This document shows positions 24,772-33,795 of a stretch of 64,000 nt of DNA, in pieces. Source of the DNA: Cryobacterium sp. MP_M3 (GTDB lineage: Bacteria; Actinomycetota; Actinomycetes; Actinomycetales; Microbacteriaceae). The notes beneath the pieces were generated by a model that was not told the DNA's origin, ran no database searches, and was given only the letters and a program-made list of their open reading frames with translations. The DNA lies in assembly GCF_015752155.1 (NCBI RefSeq), contig NZ_JADOVI010000001.1, forward strand, positions 434,001 through 498,000, written 5' to 3'. The position numbers were made by a program, and so were the translations under genes. Every line of letters begins with the position of its first letter. Positions within the stretch are counted from its first letter, which is position 1.

Positions 24772-26079
24772 ATGAGCAACAGGGATACTGCGTTCAACAA
24801 CCTGACCGGCGACGCCGACGTTGTGCTGGCCAAGGCCCGCCGCTACGAGGAACTCGGGCTGGCCATCGCCCGCTCGGTGACGACGCTCCATCGCATCTCC
24901 GAGGCCGACGAGAACAAGAGCAAGGCCGTTGCCGCGCTGAAGGAATCTGCTGAGAATGTTGCGCGGGACATCGGCAAGGCCCAGGAACGCTACAGCCTTA
25001 CGGCAACAGCCCTGATCGCTTATTCGGGCAAGCTCAAGACGGCCCAGGACGACGCGGTCACCGCGATCTCCACCATTTCGCAGGCAGAAGGCGAAGTCTC
25101 CGCAGCCCGCACGAACAAGACGCAGGCCGATCAAAAGGCCGAAGCGGCCGGCGACGACCAGGCGGTCAACCAGAAGGCCGCCGAGAACATGGCGGACCGT
25201 TACGACACCCGGGTGCACGAACTCGGCGTCGCCCAGGGACTCTGGCACGCCGCCAGGGAGGCGAAGGATGCTGCCGCGAAGTCGACCGCGGATGACATCA
25301 ATGACGTTGTCACCGGTGACGTGGGCGACAAGCTCAATGACTCTCGCTGGGACGACTTGGGCTCGGTCCTGGACGCGATCAAAGTAGTCTGCGAATGGGC
25401 GGGCGTGCTGGCGATCTTCCTCTCGTGGGTCCCCATCTTGGGTGCGGTTCTGGTCGGTCTGGCCCTGCTGGGCGCGGTGATCGCGCTCATTGACGCCAGC
25501 GTCAAACTCCAGCGGGGTGAAGGCAGCCTCAGCGACGTGATTTTTGCGGCGGTGGGAGTAGCACTAGCCGCGTTCGGCGGCAAACTGGTCACGTACCTTG
25601 CCAAGGCCGCGAAGGCCAAGTCGGCCGGGGCGCTCGCATTCCGGGCGTCGAAATCGAAGGGCCTCTATGCAGGCCAGTTCAAGAAGGTCTTCGGCGTGAC
25701 GAAGACCGCCGCACGAGCCGAACTGAAGAGCCTCACGAGTTTCAAGGGCGCCGCAAAGGAAATCTTCCAGAGCCCGTTCGAATCCAAACTCGGCACCGGA
25801 ACCAATCTCGCCGAGAAGTGGCTCGCCGGGGCCAAGACGGAAGGTCTTGCCGCCCTCAAAAACCCGCTCAAGCTCAAGTCCGTCGACATGCCCTGGGGAG
25901 ACCTGACCGCGGGGGCGAAGGTCACCCTTGTGGTGCTGGATGCCAGGCAGGTGGGCGGTTCGATAGAGAAGCTGATGAATGATCCCGGCAACCTGAACAC
26001 AGAGGGAGACATCAAACTGAGACCGGAAAGCCTGCTGAAAGTCGCGTCCAACGGCGTCGAAGGCCTGGTCACACGGTGA
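24772..26079 (+). CDS. Probable type VII secretion substrate (T7SS-signal-like N-terminus)
   Basis: A 435-residue protein. Residues 1-165 form a long helical, WXG100-like region (LTGDADVVLAKARRYEELG then several heptad stretches), as in the N-terminal targeting domains of large type VII substrates. A strongly hydrophobic segment spans about 203-246 (beginning IKVVCEWAGVLAIFLSWVPI) and a weaker one 254-280. The last 150 residues are Lys/Ala-rich with no toxin motif that I recognise. It could be an effector with an unknown C-terminal activity, a pore-forming or membrane-inserting protein, or a structural secreted partner. It overlaps the next gene by GTGA, so the two are made together. Confidence 0.7.
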   Translation: MSNRDTAFNNLTGDADVVLAKARRYEELGLAIARSVTTLHRISEADENKSKAVAALKESAENVARDIGKAQERYSLTATALIAYSGKLKTAQDDAVTAISTISQAEGEVSAARTNKTQADQKAEAAGDDQAVNQKAAENMADRYDTRVHELGVAQGLWHAAREAKDAAAKSTADDINDVVTGDVGDKLNDSRWDDLGSVLDAIKVVCEWAGVLAIFLSWVPILGAVLVGLALLGAVIALIDASVKLQRGEGSLSDVIFAAVGVALAAFGGKLVTYLAKAAKAKSAGALAFRASKSKGLYAGQFKKVFGVTKTAARAELKSLTSFKGAAKEIFQSPFESKLGTGTNLAEKWLAGAKTEGLAALKNPLKLKSVDMPWGDLTAGAKVTLVVLDARQVGGSIEKLMNDPGNLNTEGDIKLRPESLLKVASNGVEGLVTR

Positions 26080-26714
26080 CTGCCGGTGTCAGGGGGCTGC
26101 AGATCGTCGACTACGACTTCGACGTGCCGTCCAATTTCTATGCCGTGCCGCTCGACCCGGCGGAAAGCGTGGATTCGAAGCGCTGGGCCGAGAGCGTCGT
26201 CGCCGACGTCGCCCTGCGCGACGCGAATCCGGGTGCCACCGGAGACTTCGTCGACGAATTGGCCGAGCTTCGCACCCGACTTCTGGGCCAGCGGAATCCG
26301 TGGCTCACTGCAGCGGTCTCGGTGCGGCCCGAGAAATACCTGACCATCGGTGCCGTTCTCACCGTGCAGCAACTCGCGATGGACGACGACGATGGGCCAG
26401 CGGCCTATGAGCGGATAGCCCGGGAGGAATCCACTCGGATGCGCCCCGGGGCGCGGTCACGCGACCTGGAACTCTGGCGCGCCGACATCCCCGCCGGCGA
26501 GGTCGTGGGACTGTTCCAGCGAATCGAATTCACCGAACTTGGTGAGGCCGAGGGCCGACTATCCGAGCGCACCGTCTTCGCGGTGTTCCCCGTGGGGTCG
26601 AGGGAGATGCTCCAATTCGCCTTCACCTGCGATGACTTCGGGGCCTTCGCCAGCATGCGTGAAGAAACCCAGGCGATCGTCGAAACACTCCACATCGTGA
26701 CGGAGGCACTATGA
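26076..26714 (+). CDS. Unknown protein coupled to type VII substrate (sister A)
   Basis: A 212-residue, acidic, soluble-looking protein from GTG 26076, overlapping the previous stop by four bases. It opens with DYDFDVPSNFYAVPLDP, then has helix, a QLRxxL-like segment (ELRTRLLGQRNPWL), and beta-rich stretches ending in a Met/Phe-rich strand (SREMLQFAFTCDD). I do not recognise a known family. The same order of elements appears in the next gene (a 'lPssWxxiPl' opening, Arg-rich helix, hydrophobic strand pair), so the two may be diverged duplicates. Coupling to a secreted-type protein makes a chaperone, immunity or escort role plausible, but that is only inferred. Confidence 0.65.
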   Translation: MTAGVRGLQIVDYDFDVPSNFYAVPLDPAESVDSKRWAESVVADVALRDANPGATGDFVDELAELRTRLLGQRNPWLTAAVSVRPEKYLTIGAVLTVQQLAMDDDDGPAAYERIAREESTRMRPGARSRDLELWRADIPAGEVVGLFQRIEFTELGEAEGRLSERTVFAVFPVGSREMLQFAFTCDDFGAFASMREETQAIVETLHIVTEAL

Positions 26715-27343
26715 CCAGGCAAGTGGCCATGCGTGCCGCCGACATTTCGATGGTGCTGCCCGGCTCGTGGGCGAACATTCCCGTCAGCGAGGAGCCCCTC
26801 TCCGAACGTATTATTGCGGGCCTCGTCATCCGACAGGTCGGTCGGGAGGACCGACTGGCGAGGGTGAGGCGTGAGGTGAAGCTCCAACTGCGGGATGTGG
26901 TCGCCCGGGCTCGTGCCGCTGGGGCGTTCCAAGTTGCCCTCTCGCTGGAGATTCTGCCCGGGATCCCGTTTCCTGCTGCGATGGTGCTCGATTTTGTGCC
27001 GTGGAACGGGGAGAGTCCGCAGCCGGAGCGCCAGGCCGCCATGCTCCAGGACATGCTCCCGGCGGCGGAAGTCTTCACTCTGGAATGCGGCATCGTGGCG
27101 CGCACCTGGCGCGTCGTAGAGATCCAGCCCGGACGGGAGACGATCCCCGATACGAAGCTCGAGTACCTCCTGCCGACCCCGGCGGGTGACCAGCTGCTGC
27201 ACATCGTGGCGGACACCCCGGTCGAATGCGATCCGGAGATGATCGTCGCGCTCTTCGACGCCATCGTCGACTCGATTCGGTGGCGGGAATCGGCTGTCGC
27301 CGCAGATGACGAGCCGGCCGGAGGCTCAAATGGCAACCCCTAG
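26711..27343 (+). CDS. Unknown protein coupled to type VII locus (sister B)
   Basis: A 210-residue protein from ATG 26711, overlapping the upstream stop by ATGA. It begins MTRQVAMRAADISMVLPGSW, so the part after residue 10 lines up with the opening of the preceding protein. A basic helix (REDRLARVRREVKLQLRDVVARAR), a strand-rich middle (FQVALSLEILPG, AMVLDFVPW) and a late strand LLHIVADTP followed by a helix complete it. No membrane helix or signal peptide is present, so it should act in the cytoplasm. Function unknown. Its last 14 bases overlap the next gene, another sign of tight coupling. Confidence 0.65.
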   Translation: MTRQVAMRAADISMVLPGSWANIPVSEEPLSERIIAGLVIRQVGREDRLARVRREVKLQLRDVVARARAAGAFQVALSLEILPGIPFPAAMVLDFVPWNGESPQPERQAAMLQDMLPAAEVFTLECGIVARTWRVVEIQPGRETIPDTKLEYLLPTPAGDQLLHIVADTPVECDPEMIVALFDAIVDSIRWRESAVAADDEPAGGSNGNP

Positions 27344-28184
27344 CCGCACTCCGGCCTCGCCGGCCAAGCGTAAGAGTGACTCACAACCGCCCCGCATACC
27401 CAGCCCCCGTCTGTTCTACGTCGCCGGTGGTCTGCTCGGTGCCGCCGCCGCAGCCCTGTTCATCTGGCTGTATCTGGTCGGGTTGAGCGGTTCGCGCATG
27501 GTCGAGCTTCTGCCATTTGTGGGAAAAGACTTCAACTACCCTTCCTTGCCCGGGGTGATTCTGCTTTTCACCGGGGTGGCACTCTTCTTCGGGGAGATGT
27601 TCCGCCGGGGCCGTCTGTCGCAGCGCCGGCGCACTTTTTTGCAGGGAGGGTCCGTCGGATTGGAGATGAGCCCGACGCCCTTGAGGTACGCCCTGTTGTG
27701 GATGCTTCTGCCCGTCGTCGTGTACCTCCTGCTCATCCCGCTGGCGGTACACGCCGAAACGAGTGGAAGCGCGTGGGGTACCACGGTCCGCGGCGCCTCA
27801 GAGGACTTCTGGACCCTGCTTTCCCTGTATGGATTCCTGGCCGCCGGCTGTGTGGGCGTCTTCCTCGCATCGCTGCTCAAGCGCGCGACGTATCGTCGGC
27901 TGGCCGCCCGCGGCACGATCCCGACCGGCGGCGCCCGCACGTTCTGGCGCCTCACGGCCACCCAGTGGCGTCTGGAAACCTGGTTCTCCTTCATCAGCCT
28001 TGGCCTGTTCGGCGTTCTTCCGCTGCTCTGGCACGACGCCCTCGCCGGAGAGAAGCCCCTCGACGATGCTGCTCTGGCGGACATGACCGGCATCGCCGCG
28101 GCCTGTGCCGCGCTCGCCGTCATCACCGTGCTGAACGCGTGGCGTTCGGGGGACCCCTACGGGTTCGCCGAGTCTGTCGCCTAG
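27330..28184 (+). CDS. Hypothetical six-pass membrane protein of the type VII-like locus
   Basis: A 284-residue protein. ATG 27330 lies inside the end of the previous gene and follows CCGGAGG. After a basic, Pro-rich N-terminus, about six membrane helices are seen (about 29-53, 70-90, 110-132, 150-175, 220-240 and 252-272), with an Arg-rich loop (FRRGRLSQRRRTFLQ) on the cytoplasmic side. I do not recognise a family. Known type VII machines need small membrane components beside the ATPase (EccB/D/E or EsaA/EssA/EssB), none of which is evident by sequence here. This protein and the two at 17874 and 18931 are the best candidates to fill that place, by position only. Confidence 0.7.
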   Translation: MATPSRTPASPAKRKSDSQPPRIPSPRLFYVAGGLLGAAAAALFIWLYLVGLSGSRMVELLPFVGKDFNYPSLPGVILLFTGVALFFGEMFRRGRLSQRRRTFLQGGSVGLEMSPTPLRYALLWMLLPVVVYLLLIPLAVHAETSGSAWGTTVRGASEDFWTLLSLYGFLAAGCVGVFLASLLKRATYRRLAARGTIPTGGARTFWRLTATQWRLETWFSFISLGLFGVLPLLWHDALAGEKPLDDAALADMTGIAAACAALAVITVLNAWRSGDPYGFAESVA

Positions 28185-28269
28185 GGCGAGCATCGGGCCG
28201 GGGATGGGCCGGGGACTGGCCGGGAATTCACCGGCCGCGAGGCAGCCCGAGAGAGTATCCTTAACGTCC

Positions 28270-28923
28270 ATGGACGGATCCATCGAGTCACGCGTCAGCC
28301 ATGAGGTTGACAACTGGTTGCGTTGGCTCCCGCGTTGGCGCCCGGGCACGCACCGCAGCCGCGCCCGCCTCTGCCGCACCTGCTTCGGCTCGCCGGTCAT
28401 CGTCGCCGCCGGTCTGGCCACGGATGTCCCGCACGCCGTGCAGCACGCCCTCGCCATGCGCGTGAAGCTCGTCATCGACGCCGCAGTCGACGAATATACC
28501 GAGCGAAACCTGCCCCTGCTCAGCCGCGAGATCCACCTGAACGAAGAGCGCAAGGCGGCCGCGAGCTACCACCCCACCGAGGGCCTCGACCCCGAGTACA
28601 AGGGCCTGGACCTCGACCCGCCCGCCACGGCCGACGCGCCCTACCTGTTCACCTTCGCCGAGCTGGCCCGGCCCGACCAGGCCGCTGCCGCCGCATCCGC
28701 TCCGCCGCCACTCACTGCGGAGGAGAAGACGGCCATCCGCACCGAGTTGAAGCTCGCCGATGAGCACGCGGCCCTGATCGGCAGCCGGGTCTGCGCCGAG
28801 CTGTTCCGGCACCGTGAGCGGATGCGCCAGGCCGTAGCCGACTATGTCGAACCCTGGGTGCTGGCCCTCCTCGCCGACCTCGACACGGCGCTCGATTCGC
28901 CGCTCTGGCCGCGCAGCATCTGA
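28270..28923 (+). CDS. Hypothetical cytoplasmic protein
   Basis: A 217-residue, mostly helical protein starting MDGSIESRVSHEVDNWLRWL. There is no ribosome-binding site before ATG 28270. Instead TATCCT (28256-28261) lies eight bases upstream, the spacing expected for a -10 box of a leaderless transcript, common in actinobacteria. An in-frame upstream start at 28204 would need a GC-rich leader and looks less likely. It has a CRTCF pair (about 35-39), an Ala/Pro-rich linker (about 135-155), and no membrane helix. Conserved-looking but of unknown function; it is the last gene before the rpsL promoter region. Confidence 0.65.
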   Translation: MDGSIESRVSHEVDNWLRWLPRWRPGTHRSRARLCRTCFGSPVIVAAGLATDVPHAVQHALAMRVKLVIDAAVDEYTERNLPLLSREIHLNEERKAAASYHPTEGLDPEYKGLDLDPPATADAPYLFTFAELARPDQAAAAASAPPPLTAEEKTAIRTELKLADEHAALIGSRVCAELFRHRERMRQAVADYVEPWVLALLADLDTALDSPLWPRSI

Positions 28924-29248
28924 ACAACGGCTGAACGAACCCGTCAGACCCCGTAACCCATTTGACCGGGCCGCCACTGCCGAGTTAGTATTTCGAGGTG
29001 TGCGCTTTGTCGTGCGCTTGAGTCATGCCACCGCGATACCCTCGTGCTGCACCTTAGGCGCGTCCGGTTCGGCACTCACTCAGGGTTTGCTCACCGAGCA
29101 GCCCCCACGGCATACCCACCAAATCACACGGAATTCATTGCGTGTGTGCCGGCGGGTCCAGATGAACTCGAGTCGGCCGGGAAACCGAATGATTCGAATG
29201 CTAACCATCAATGAGCTGTCACCGTGCAGCAAAAACAAGGAGTAATTA
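28924..29248 (+). other. rpsL upstream region and leader
   Basis: This 325-base gap contains the rpsL promoter near its left end and about 250 bases of untranslated leader ending in the AAGGAG ribosome-binding site (29237-29242). GTGCGC occurs twice close to the expected transcription start (29001-29006 and 29013-29018). No small gene is supported. The length of the leader is notable for an operon in which leader control is common. Confidence 0.55.
28962..28991 (+). promoter_or_regulatory. rpsL operon promoter
   Basis: TTGACC (28962-28967) and TAGTAT (28986-28991) are separated by 18 bases. Each differs little from the vegetative consensus, and the pair stands in the gap before rpsL. Transcription should begin near 28998. 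Confidence 0.7.
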
Positions 29249-29623
29249 GTGCCCACCATTCAGCAGTTGGTCAGAAAGGGACGCAGCCCCAAGGTCACCA
29301 AGACCAAGGCTCCCGCCCTGAAGTCCAACCCCCAGCAGCGCGGCGTTTGCACCCGTGTCTACACGACCACCCCGAAGAAGCCGAACTCGGCTCTCCGCAA
29401 GGTCGCCCGCGTCAAGCTGTCGAACGGCACAGAGGTCACCGCCTACATCCCCGGCGAGGGTCACAACCTGCAGGAGCACTCGATGGTGCTCGTCCGCGGC
29501 GGTCGTGTTAAGGACCTCCCCGGTGTTCGATACAAGATCGTTCGCGGCGCACTGGACACCCAGGCCGTCAAGAACCGCAAGCAGGCTCGTAGCCGCTACG
29601 GCGCCAAGATGGAGAAGAAGTAA
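29249..29623 (+). CDS. rpsL: 30S ribosomal protein S12
   Basis: A 124-residue protein of the ribosomal decoding centre. The GTG start at 29249 follows AAGGAG. It carries the family signature [15 protein letters not shown], with Lys at the streptomycin-resistance position (about residue 43) and [12 protein letters not shown] near Lys88-Pro91, so the sequence is the streptomycin-sensitive form. Its stop overlaps the rpsG start by one base. First gene of the rpsL-rpsG-fusA-tuf block. Confidence 0.99.
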   Translation: MPTIQQLVRKGRSPKVTKTKAPALKSNPQQRGVCTRVYTTTPKKPNSALRKVARVKLSNGTEVTAYIPGEGHNLQEHSMVLVRGGRVKDLPGVRYKIVRGALDTQAVKNRKQARSRYGAKMEKK

Positions 29624-30093
29624 TGCCTCGTAAAGGCCCAGCGCCCAAGCGTCCCGTTATCGCTGACCCGGTATACGGCGCCCCCATCGTTTCCCAGCTC
29701 GTCAACAAGATCCTCCTCGACGGCAAGAAGGGCCTCGCCGAGCGCATCGTTTACGATGCACTCGAAGGCGTCGTTGCCAAGAACGGTGCGGATGCTGTTG
29801 TCACGCTGAAGAAGGCACTCGACAACGTGCGCCCCACCCTCGAGGTGCGTTCGCGCCGCGTCGGTGGTTCCACCTACCAGGTTCCGGTTGAAGTCAAGCC
29901 GCACCGCGCCAACACACTGGCCCTCCGCTGGTTGACCAGCTACGCCAAGGCTCGTCGCGAGAAGACCATGACCGAGCGTCTCACCAACGAGATCCTCGAC
30001 GCATCCAACGGCCTCGGTGCCGCTGTGAAGCGCCGCGAGGACACGCACAAGATGGCCGAGGCGAACAAGGCCTTCGCTCACTACCGCTGGTAG
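29623..30093 (+). CDS. rpsG: 30S ribosomal protein S7
   Basis: A 156-residue primary binder of the 16S rRNA 3' domain. It has the typical [11 protein letters not shown] start, [33 protein letters not shown] and the C-terminal [18 protein letters not shown] 29623 overlaps the rpsL stop by one base. A perfect palindrome and a 102-base gap separate it from fusA, unlike the tight spacing elsewhere in the block. Confidence 0.99.
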   Translation: MPRKGPAPKRPVIADPVYGAPIVSQLVNKILLDGKKGLAERIVYDALEGVVAKNGADAVVTLKKALDNVRPTLEVRSRRVGGSTYQVPVEVKPHRANTLALRWLTSYAKARREKTMTERLTNEILDASNGLGAAVKRREDTHKMAEANKAFAHYRW

Positions 30094-30101
30094 TCGTCCG
30101 C

Positions 30102-30149
30102 CGCTGGTCGAGCTTGTCGAGACCATGGTCTCGACAAGCTCGACCAGCG
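30102..30149. repeat. Perfect 48-bp palindrome between rpsG and fusA
   Basis: Bases 30102-30125 are the exact reverse complement of 30126-30149, with ACCATGGT at the centre and arms built from TGGTCGAGC and TTGTCGAGACC. As RNA it would fold into a near-loopless hairpin starting nine bases after the rpsG stop. I recognise this TGGTCGAGC...GCTCGACCA pattern as a dispersed palindromic repeat of Microbacteriaceae and relatives. A degenerate relative lies after tuf (33645-33677). Confidence 0.85.
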
Positions 30150-30195
30150 AACGCCTGTTCAACCTCATCTTTTACAAAACTTCCGGAGGACCCCC

Positions 30196-32310
30196 GTGGC
30201 ACTTGACGTGCTCACCGACCTGAGTAAGGTCCGCAACATCGGCATCATGGCTCACATTGATGCTGGCAAGACCACCGTCACTGAGCGCATCCTGTACTAC
30301 ACGGGTGTCAATCACAAGATCGGTGAGACGCACGACGGCGCCTCGACGATGGACTGGATGGCGCAGGAGCAGGAACGTGGCATCACCATCACGTCTGCCG
30401 CGACGACCTGTTTCTGGGCTGAGAACCAGATCAACATCATCGACACCCCCGGCCACGTTGACTTCACCGTCGAGGTGGAGCGTTCGCTCCGCGTCCTCGA
30501 CGGCGCGGTCGCAGTGTTCGACGGCAAGGAGGGCGTTGAGCCTCAGTCCGAGACCGTCTGGCGCCAGGCCGACAAGTACGACGTGCCCCGCATCTGCTTC
30601 GTCAACAAGATGGACAAGCTCGGCGCCGACTTCTTCTACACCGTCGACACGATCGTCAAGCGCCTCGGCGCGAAGCCGCTCGTCATCCAGCTGCCGATCG
30701 GCGCCGAGAACACCTTCGAAGGTGTTGTCGACCTCGTCGAGATGCGTGCACTGACCTGGCGCGGCGACTCCAAGGGTGACGTCGAGATGGGCTCCAAGTA
30801 CGCCATCGAAGAAATCCCGGCCGACCTCGTCGACCAGGCCGCCTCCTACCGCAAGCTCCTCCTCGAGACCGTCGCCGAGACCGACGACGACCTCATGGAG
30901 AAGTACTTCTCCGGCGAAGAGCTGACCGTCGCCGAGATCAAGGGCGCCATTCGCAAGCTCACGGTCAACAGCGAGATCTACCCGGTCCTCTGCGGCTCGG
31001 CGTTCAAGAACCGCGGCGTTCAGCCGATGCTCGACGCCGTCATCGACTACCTCCCCACCCCGCTCGACGTGCCCGCCATTGAGGCGCACGACCCGCGTGA
31101 CGAGGAGAAGGTCATCATGCGCCACCCGGATGCGACCGAGCCGTTCACGGCTCTCGCGTTCAAGGTTGCCGTGCACCCGTTCTTCGGTCGTCTGACCTAC
31201 GTTCGCGTGTACTCCGGCCACCTCGACTCCGGCGCCCAGGTCATCAACTCGACCAAGGGCAAGAAGGAGCGCATCGGCAAGATCTTCCAGATGCACGCCA
31301 ACAAGGAGAACCCGGTGGCCTTCGTGACTGCCGGTCACATCTACGCGGTCATCGGCCTCAAGGACACCACCACCGGCGACACCCTGTGCGACCCGAACAA
31401 CCAGGTCGTGCTCGAGTCGATGACGTTCCCTGACCCGGTCATCGAGGTTGCGATCGAGCCGAAGACCAAGCAGGACCAGGAAAAGCTGGGTCTCGCGATC
31501 CAGAAGCTGGCCGAAGAAGACCCGACCTTCCGCACCGAGCAGAACCAGGAAACTGGTCAGACGGTCATCAAGGGAATGGGCGAACTGCACCTGGACATCC
31601 TGGTCGACCGGATGCGGCGTGAATTCAACGTCGAAGCCAACGTCGGCAAGCCCCAGGTCGCATACCGCGAGACCATCCGCAGGGCGGTCGAGCGTCACGA
31701 CTACACGCACAAGAAGCAGACAGGTGGATCCGGGCAGTTCGCGAAGATTCAGATCGCGATCGAGCCGCTCGAGATCACGGCCGAGAAGAGCTACGAGTTC
31801 GTAAACAAGGTCACGGGTGGCCGCATCCCCAGGGAGTACATCCCCTCGGTGGACGCAGGAATCCAGGATGCGCTGCACGTTGGCGTCCTGGCCGGCTACC
31901 CGATGGTCGGCGTCAAGGCAAGCCTGCTTGACGGCGCCGCACACGACGTCGACTCCTCGGAGATGGCGTTCAAGATTGCCGGATCGATGGGCTTCAAAGA
32001 AGCCGTTCGTAAGGCAGACCCGGTTCTGCTCGAGCCGTTGATGAGTGTCGAAGTACGCACCCCTGAGGAATACATGGGTGACGTAATCGGCGACCTCAAC
32101 TCGCGCCGCGGTCAGATCCAAACCATGGAGGACGCAAGCGGTGTGAAGGTAATTCGCGCCCATGTTCCACTTTCGGAGATGTTCGGCTACATCGGCGACC
32201 TGAGGTCCAAGACCTCCGGCCGCGCCGTGTACTCGATGACTTTCGAGAGCTATGCGGAGGTCCCGAGGGCTGTAGCCGAAGAGATCATCCAGAAGAACAA
32301 GGGCGAATAG
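30196..32310 (+). CDS. fusA: Translation elongation factor G
   Basis: A 704-residue GTPase that moves tRNAs and mRNA through the ribosome. GTG 30196 follows TCCGGAGGA. The G motifs are AHIDAGKTT (residues 17-25), [17 protein letters not shown] and NKMDKLGAD. Domains II to V follow, with [10 protein letters not shown] and [11 protein letters not shown] as expected. It is full length. A 126-base gap with two small GC hairpins separates it from tuf. Confidence 0.99.
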   Translation: MALDVLTDLSKVRNIGIMAHIDAGKTTVTERILYYTGVNHKIGETHDGASTMDWMAQEQERGITITSAATTCFWAENQINIIDTPGHVDFTVEVERSLRVLDGAVAVFDGKEGVEPQSETVWRQADKYDVPRICFVNKMDKLGADFFYTVDTIVKRLGAKPLVIQLPIGAENTFEGVVDLVEMRALTWRGDSKGDVEMGSKYAIEEIPADLVDQAASYRKLLLETVAETDDDLMEKYFSGEELTVAEIKGAIRKLTVNSEIYPVLCGSAFKNRGVQPMLDAVIDYLPTPLDVPAIEAHDPRDEEKVIMRHPDATEPFTALAFKVAVHPFFGRLTYVRVYSGHLDSGAQVINSTKGKKERIGKIFQMHANKENPVAFVTAGHIYAVIGLKDTTTGDTLCDPNNQVVLESMTFPDPVIEVAIEPKTKQDQEKLGLAIQKLAEEDPTFRTEQNQETGQTVIKGMGELHLDILVDRMRREFNVEANVGKPQVAYRETIRRAVERHDYTHKKQTGGSGQFAKIQIAIEPLEITAEKSYEFVNKVTGGRIPREYIPSVDAGIQDALHVGVLAGYPMVGVKASLLDGAAHDVDSSEMAFKIAGSMGFKEAVRKADPVLLEPLMSVEVRTPEEYMGDVIGDLNSRRGQIQTMEDASGVKVIRAHVPLSEMFGYIGDLRSKTSGRAVYSMTFESYAEVPRAVAEEIIQKNKGE

Positions 32311-32312
32311 CC

Positions 32313-32348
32313 TGGGGCCTTCGGGCCCAAATCGCTTAGGCCTCCCGG
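32313..32348 (+). promoter_or_regulatory. Small hairpins between fusA and tuf
   Basis: GGGCC-TTCG-GGCCC (32315-32328) and GGCC-TCCC-GGCC (32339-32350 region) lie right after the fusA stop with no T-run. They may attenuate readthrough so that tuf is partly expressed from its own start; TAGCAT at 32355-32360 is a possible -10 but has no convincing -35. Confidence 0.4.
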
Positions 32349-32436
32349 CCCGAGTAGCATAAGTACACAAATCCAGCAGGTTCACCGGCCGCAAACCAGC
32401 GGGCGGTGAAGCCGAGAGTCCTGAGGAGGACCCACA

Positions 32437-33630
32437 GTGGCCAAGGCCAAGTTCGAGCGGACCAAGCCGCACGTAAACATCGGAACGATCGGTCACGTTG
32501 ACCACGGAAAGACCACGCTGACTGCAGCGATCTCCAAGGTCCTGGCCGACACGTACCCGTCCACGACGAACGTTCAGCGCGACTTCGCGTCGATCGACTC
32601 GGCTCCGGAAGAACGCCAGCGCGGCATCACGATCAACATCTCGCATGTTGAGTACGAGACCGAGAAGCGTCACTATGCGCACGTTGACGCACCGGGCCAC
32701 GCTGACTACATCAAGAACATGATCACCGGTGCTGCCCAGATGGACGGCGCGATCCTCGTGGTTGCCGCCACCGACGGCCCGATGGCTCAGACCCGTGAGC
32801 ACGTTCTGCTCGCGAAGCAGGTCGGCGTGCCGTCCCTGCTCGTCGCACTGAACAAGTCCGACATGGTTGACGACGAAGAGATCCTTGAGCTCGTCGAGCT
32901 CGAGGTTCGCGAACTCCTCACCGCGCAGGGCTTCGACGGCGACAACGCTCCCGTCGTTCGCGTTTCCGCGCTCAAGGCCCTGGAAGGCGACCCGAAGTGG
33001 GTCGGCAACATCCTCGAGCTGATGACGGCTGTCGACGAGTACTTCCCGGAGCCCGTCCGCGACAAGGACAAGCCCTTCCTGATGCCGATCGAGGACGTCT
33101 TCACGATCACCGGTCGTGGAACCGTCGTCACCGGCCGCGCCGAGCGTGGAACCCTCAAGATCAACTCCGAGGTCGAGGTTGTCGGCATCCGCCCGACCAT
33201 CAAGACCACGGTCACTGGTATCGAGATGTTCCACAAGCAGCTCGACGAGGCATGGGCCGGCGAGAACTGTGGTCTTCTTCTTCGTGGCACCAAGCGCGAA
33301 GACGTTGAGCGCGGCCAGGTCGTCGTCAAGCCGGGTTCGGTCACGCCGCACACCGACTTCGAGGGCACCGCGTACATCCTGTCAAAGGAAGAGGGCGGCC
33401 GTCACAACCCGTTCTACGCGAACTACCGCCCGCAGTTCTACTTCCGCACCACGGACGTCACCGGCGTCATCACGCTGCCTGAGGGCACCGAGATGGTCAT
33501 GCCCGGCGACACCACCGACATGAACGTCGCGCTGATCCAGCCGATCGCCATGGAAGAGGGCCTCGGCTTCGCTATTCGTGAAGGTGGCCGCACCGTCGGC
33601 GCCGGAACGGTGACGAAGATCATCAAGTAG
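32437..33630 (+). CDS. tuf: Translation elongation factor Tu
   Basis: A 397-residue GTPase delivering aminoacyl-tRNA. GTG 32437 follows TGAGGAGGA. G motifs are GHVDHGKTT (19-27), [17 protein letters not shown] and NKSDMVDD. The C-terminus [12 protein letters not shown] is standard. Codon choice is strongly biased, as expected of a very abundant protein. A strong terminator follows about 50 bases downstream, so the transcript does not continue to rpsJ as it does in many bacteria. Confidence 0.99.
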   Translation: MAKAKFERTKPHVNIGTIGHVDHGKTTLTAAISKVLADTYPSTTNVQRDFASIDSAPEERQRGITINISHVEYETEKRHYAHVDAPGHADYIKNMITGAAQMDGAILVVAATDGPMAQTREHVLLAKQVGVPSLLVALNKSDMVDDEEILELVELEVRELLTAQGFDGDNAPVVRVSALKALEGDPKWVGNILELMTAVDEYFPEPVRDKDKPFLMPIEDVFTITGRGTVVTGRAERGTLKINSEVEVVGIRPTIKTTVTGIEMFHKQLDEAWAGENCGLLLRGTKREDVERGQVVVKPGSVTPHTDFEGTAYILSKEEGGRHNPFYANYRPQFYFRTTDVTGVITLPEGTEMVMPGDTTDMNVALIQPIAMEEGLGFAIREGGRTVGAGTVTKIIK

Positions 33631-33644
33631 TTCCCTTCGCCGCC

Positions 33645-33677
33645 TGGTCACCTCGGTGATCGAGCGTGTCGAGATCA
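33645..33677. repeat. Degenerate copy of the TGGTCGAGC-type palindrome
   Basis: CTGGTCACCTCGGTGATCGAG followed closely by GTGTCGAGATCAG resembles the rpsG-fusA palindrome with several changes. The weak pairing left suggests an old, decayed copy. It sits between the tuf stop and its terminator. Confidence 0.45.
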
Positions 33678-33708
33678 GGGGTCGGTCCTTCGGGACCGGC
33701 CCCTTTTT
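33678..33708 (+). terminator. Intrinsic terminator after tuf
   Basis: GGGGTCGGTCC (33678-33688) pairs with GGACCGGCCCC (33693-33703) on a TTCG tetraloop, with one G-T pair, followed by TTTTT (33704-33708). It is the clearest rho-independent terminator of the window and ends the rpsL-tuf transcript. Confidence 0.93.
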
Positions 33709-33795
33709 CGTGCCCGAAAGTCCCTTGCGCCGGGACGTATCCCTGCTCTACTTTTGACTCGGCAGCAACGCCGCTGCCCGAAACGGAAGAACACC

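Noticed and set aside
30172-33351. A 1059-codon open frame on the minus strand across fusA and tuf
   Set aside because: It mirrors two certain genes; strongly biased high-G/C codons leave the opposite strand without stops. No ribosome-binding site or protein-like composition.
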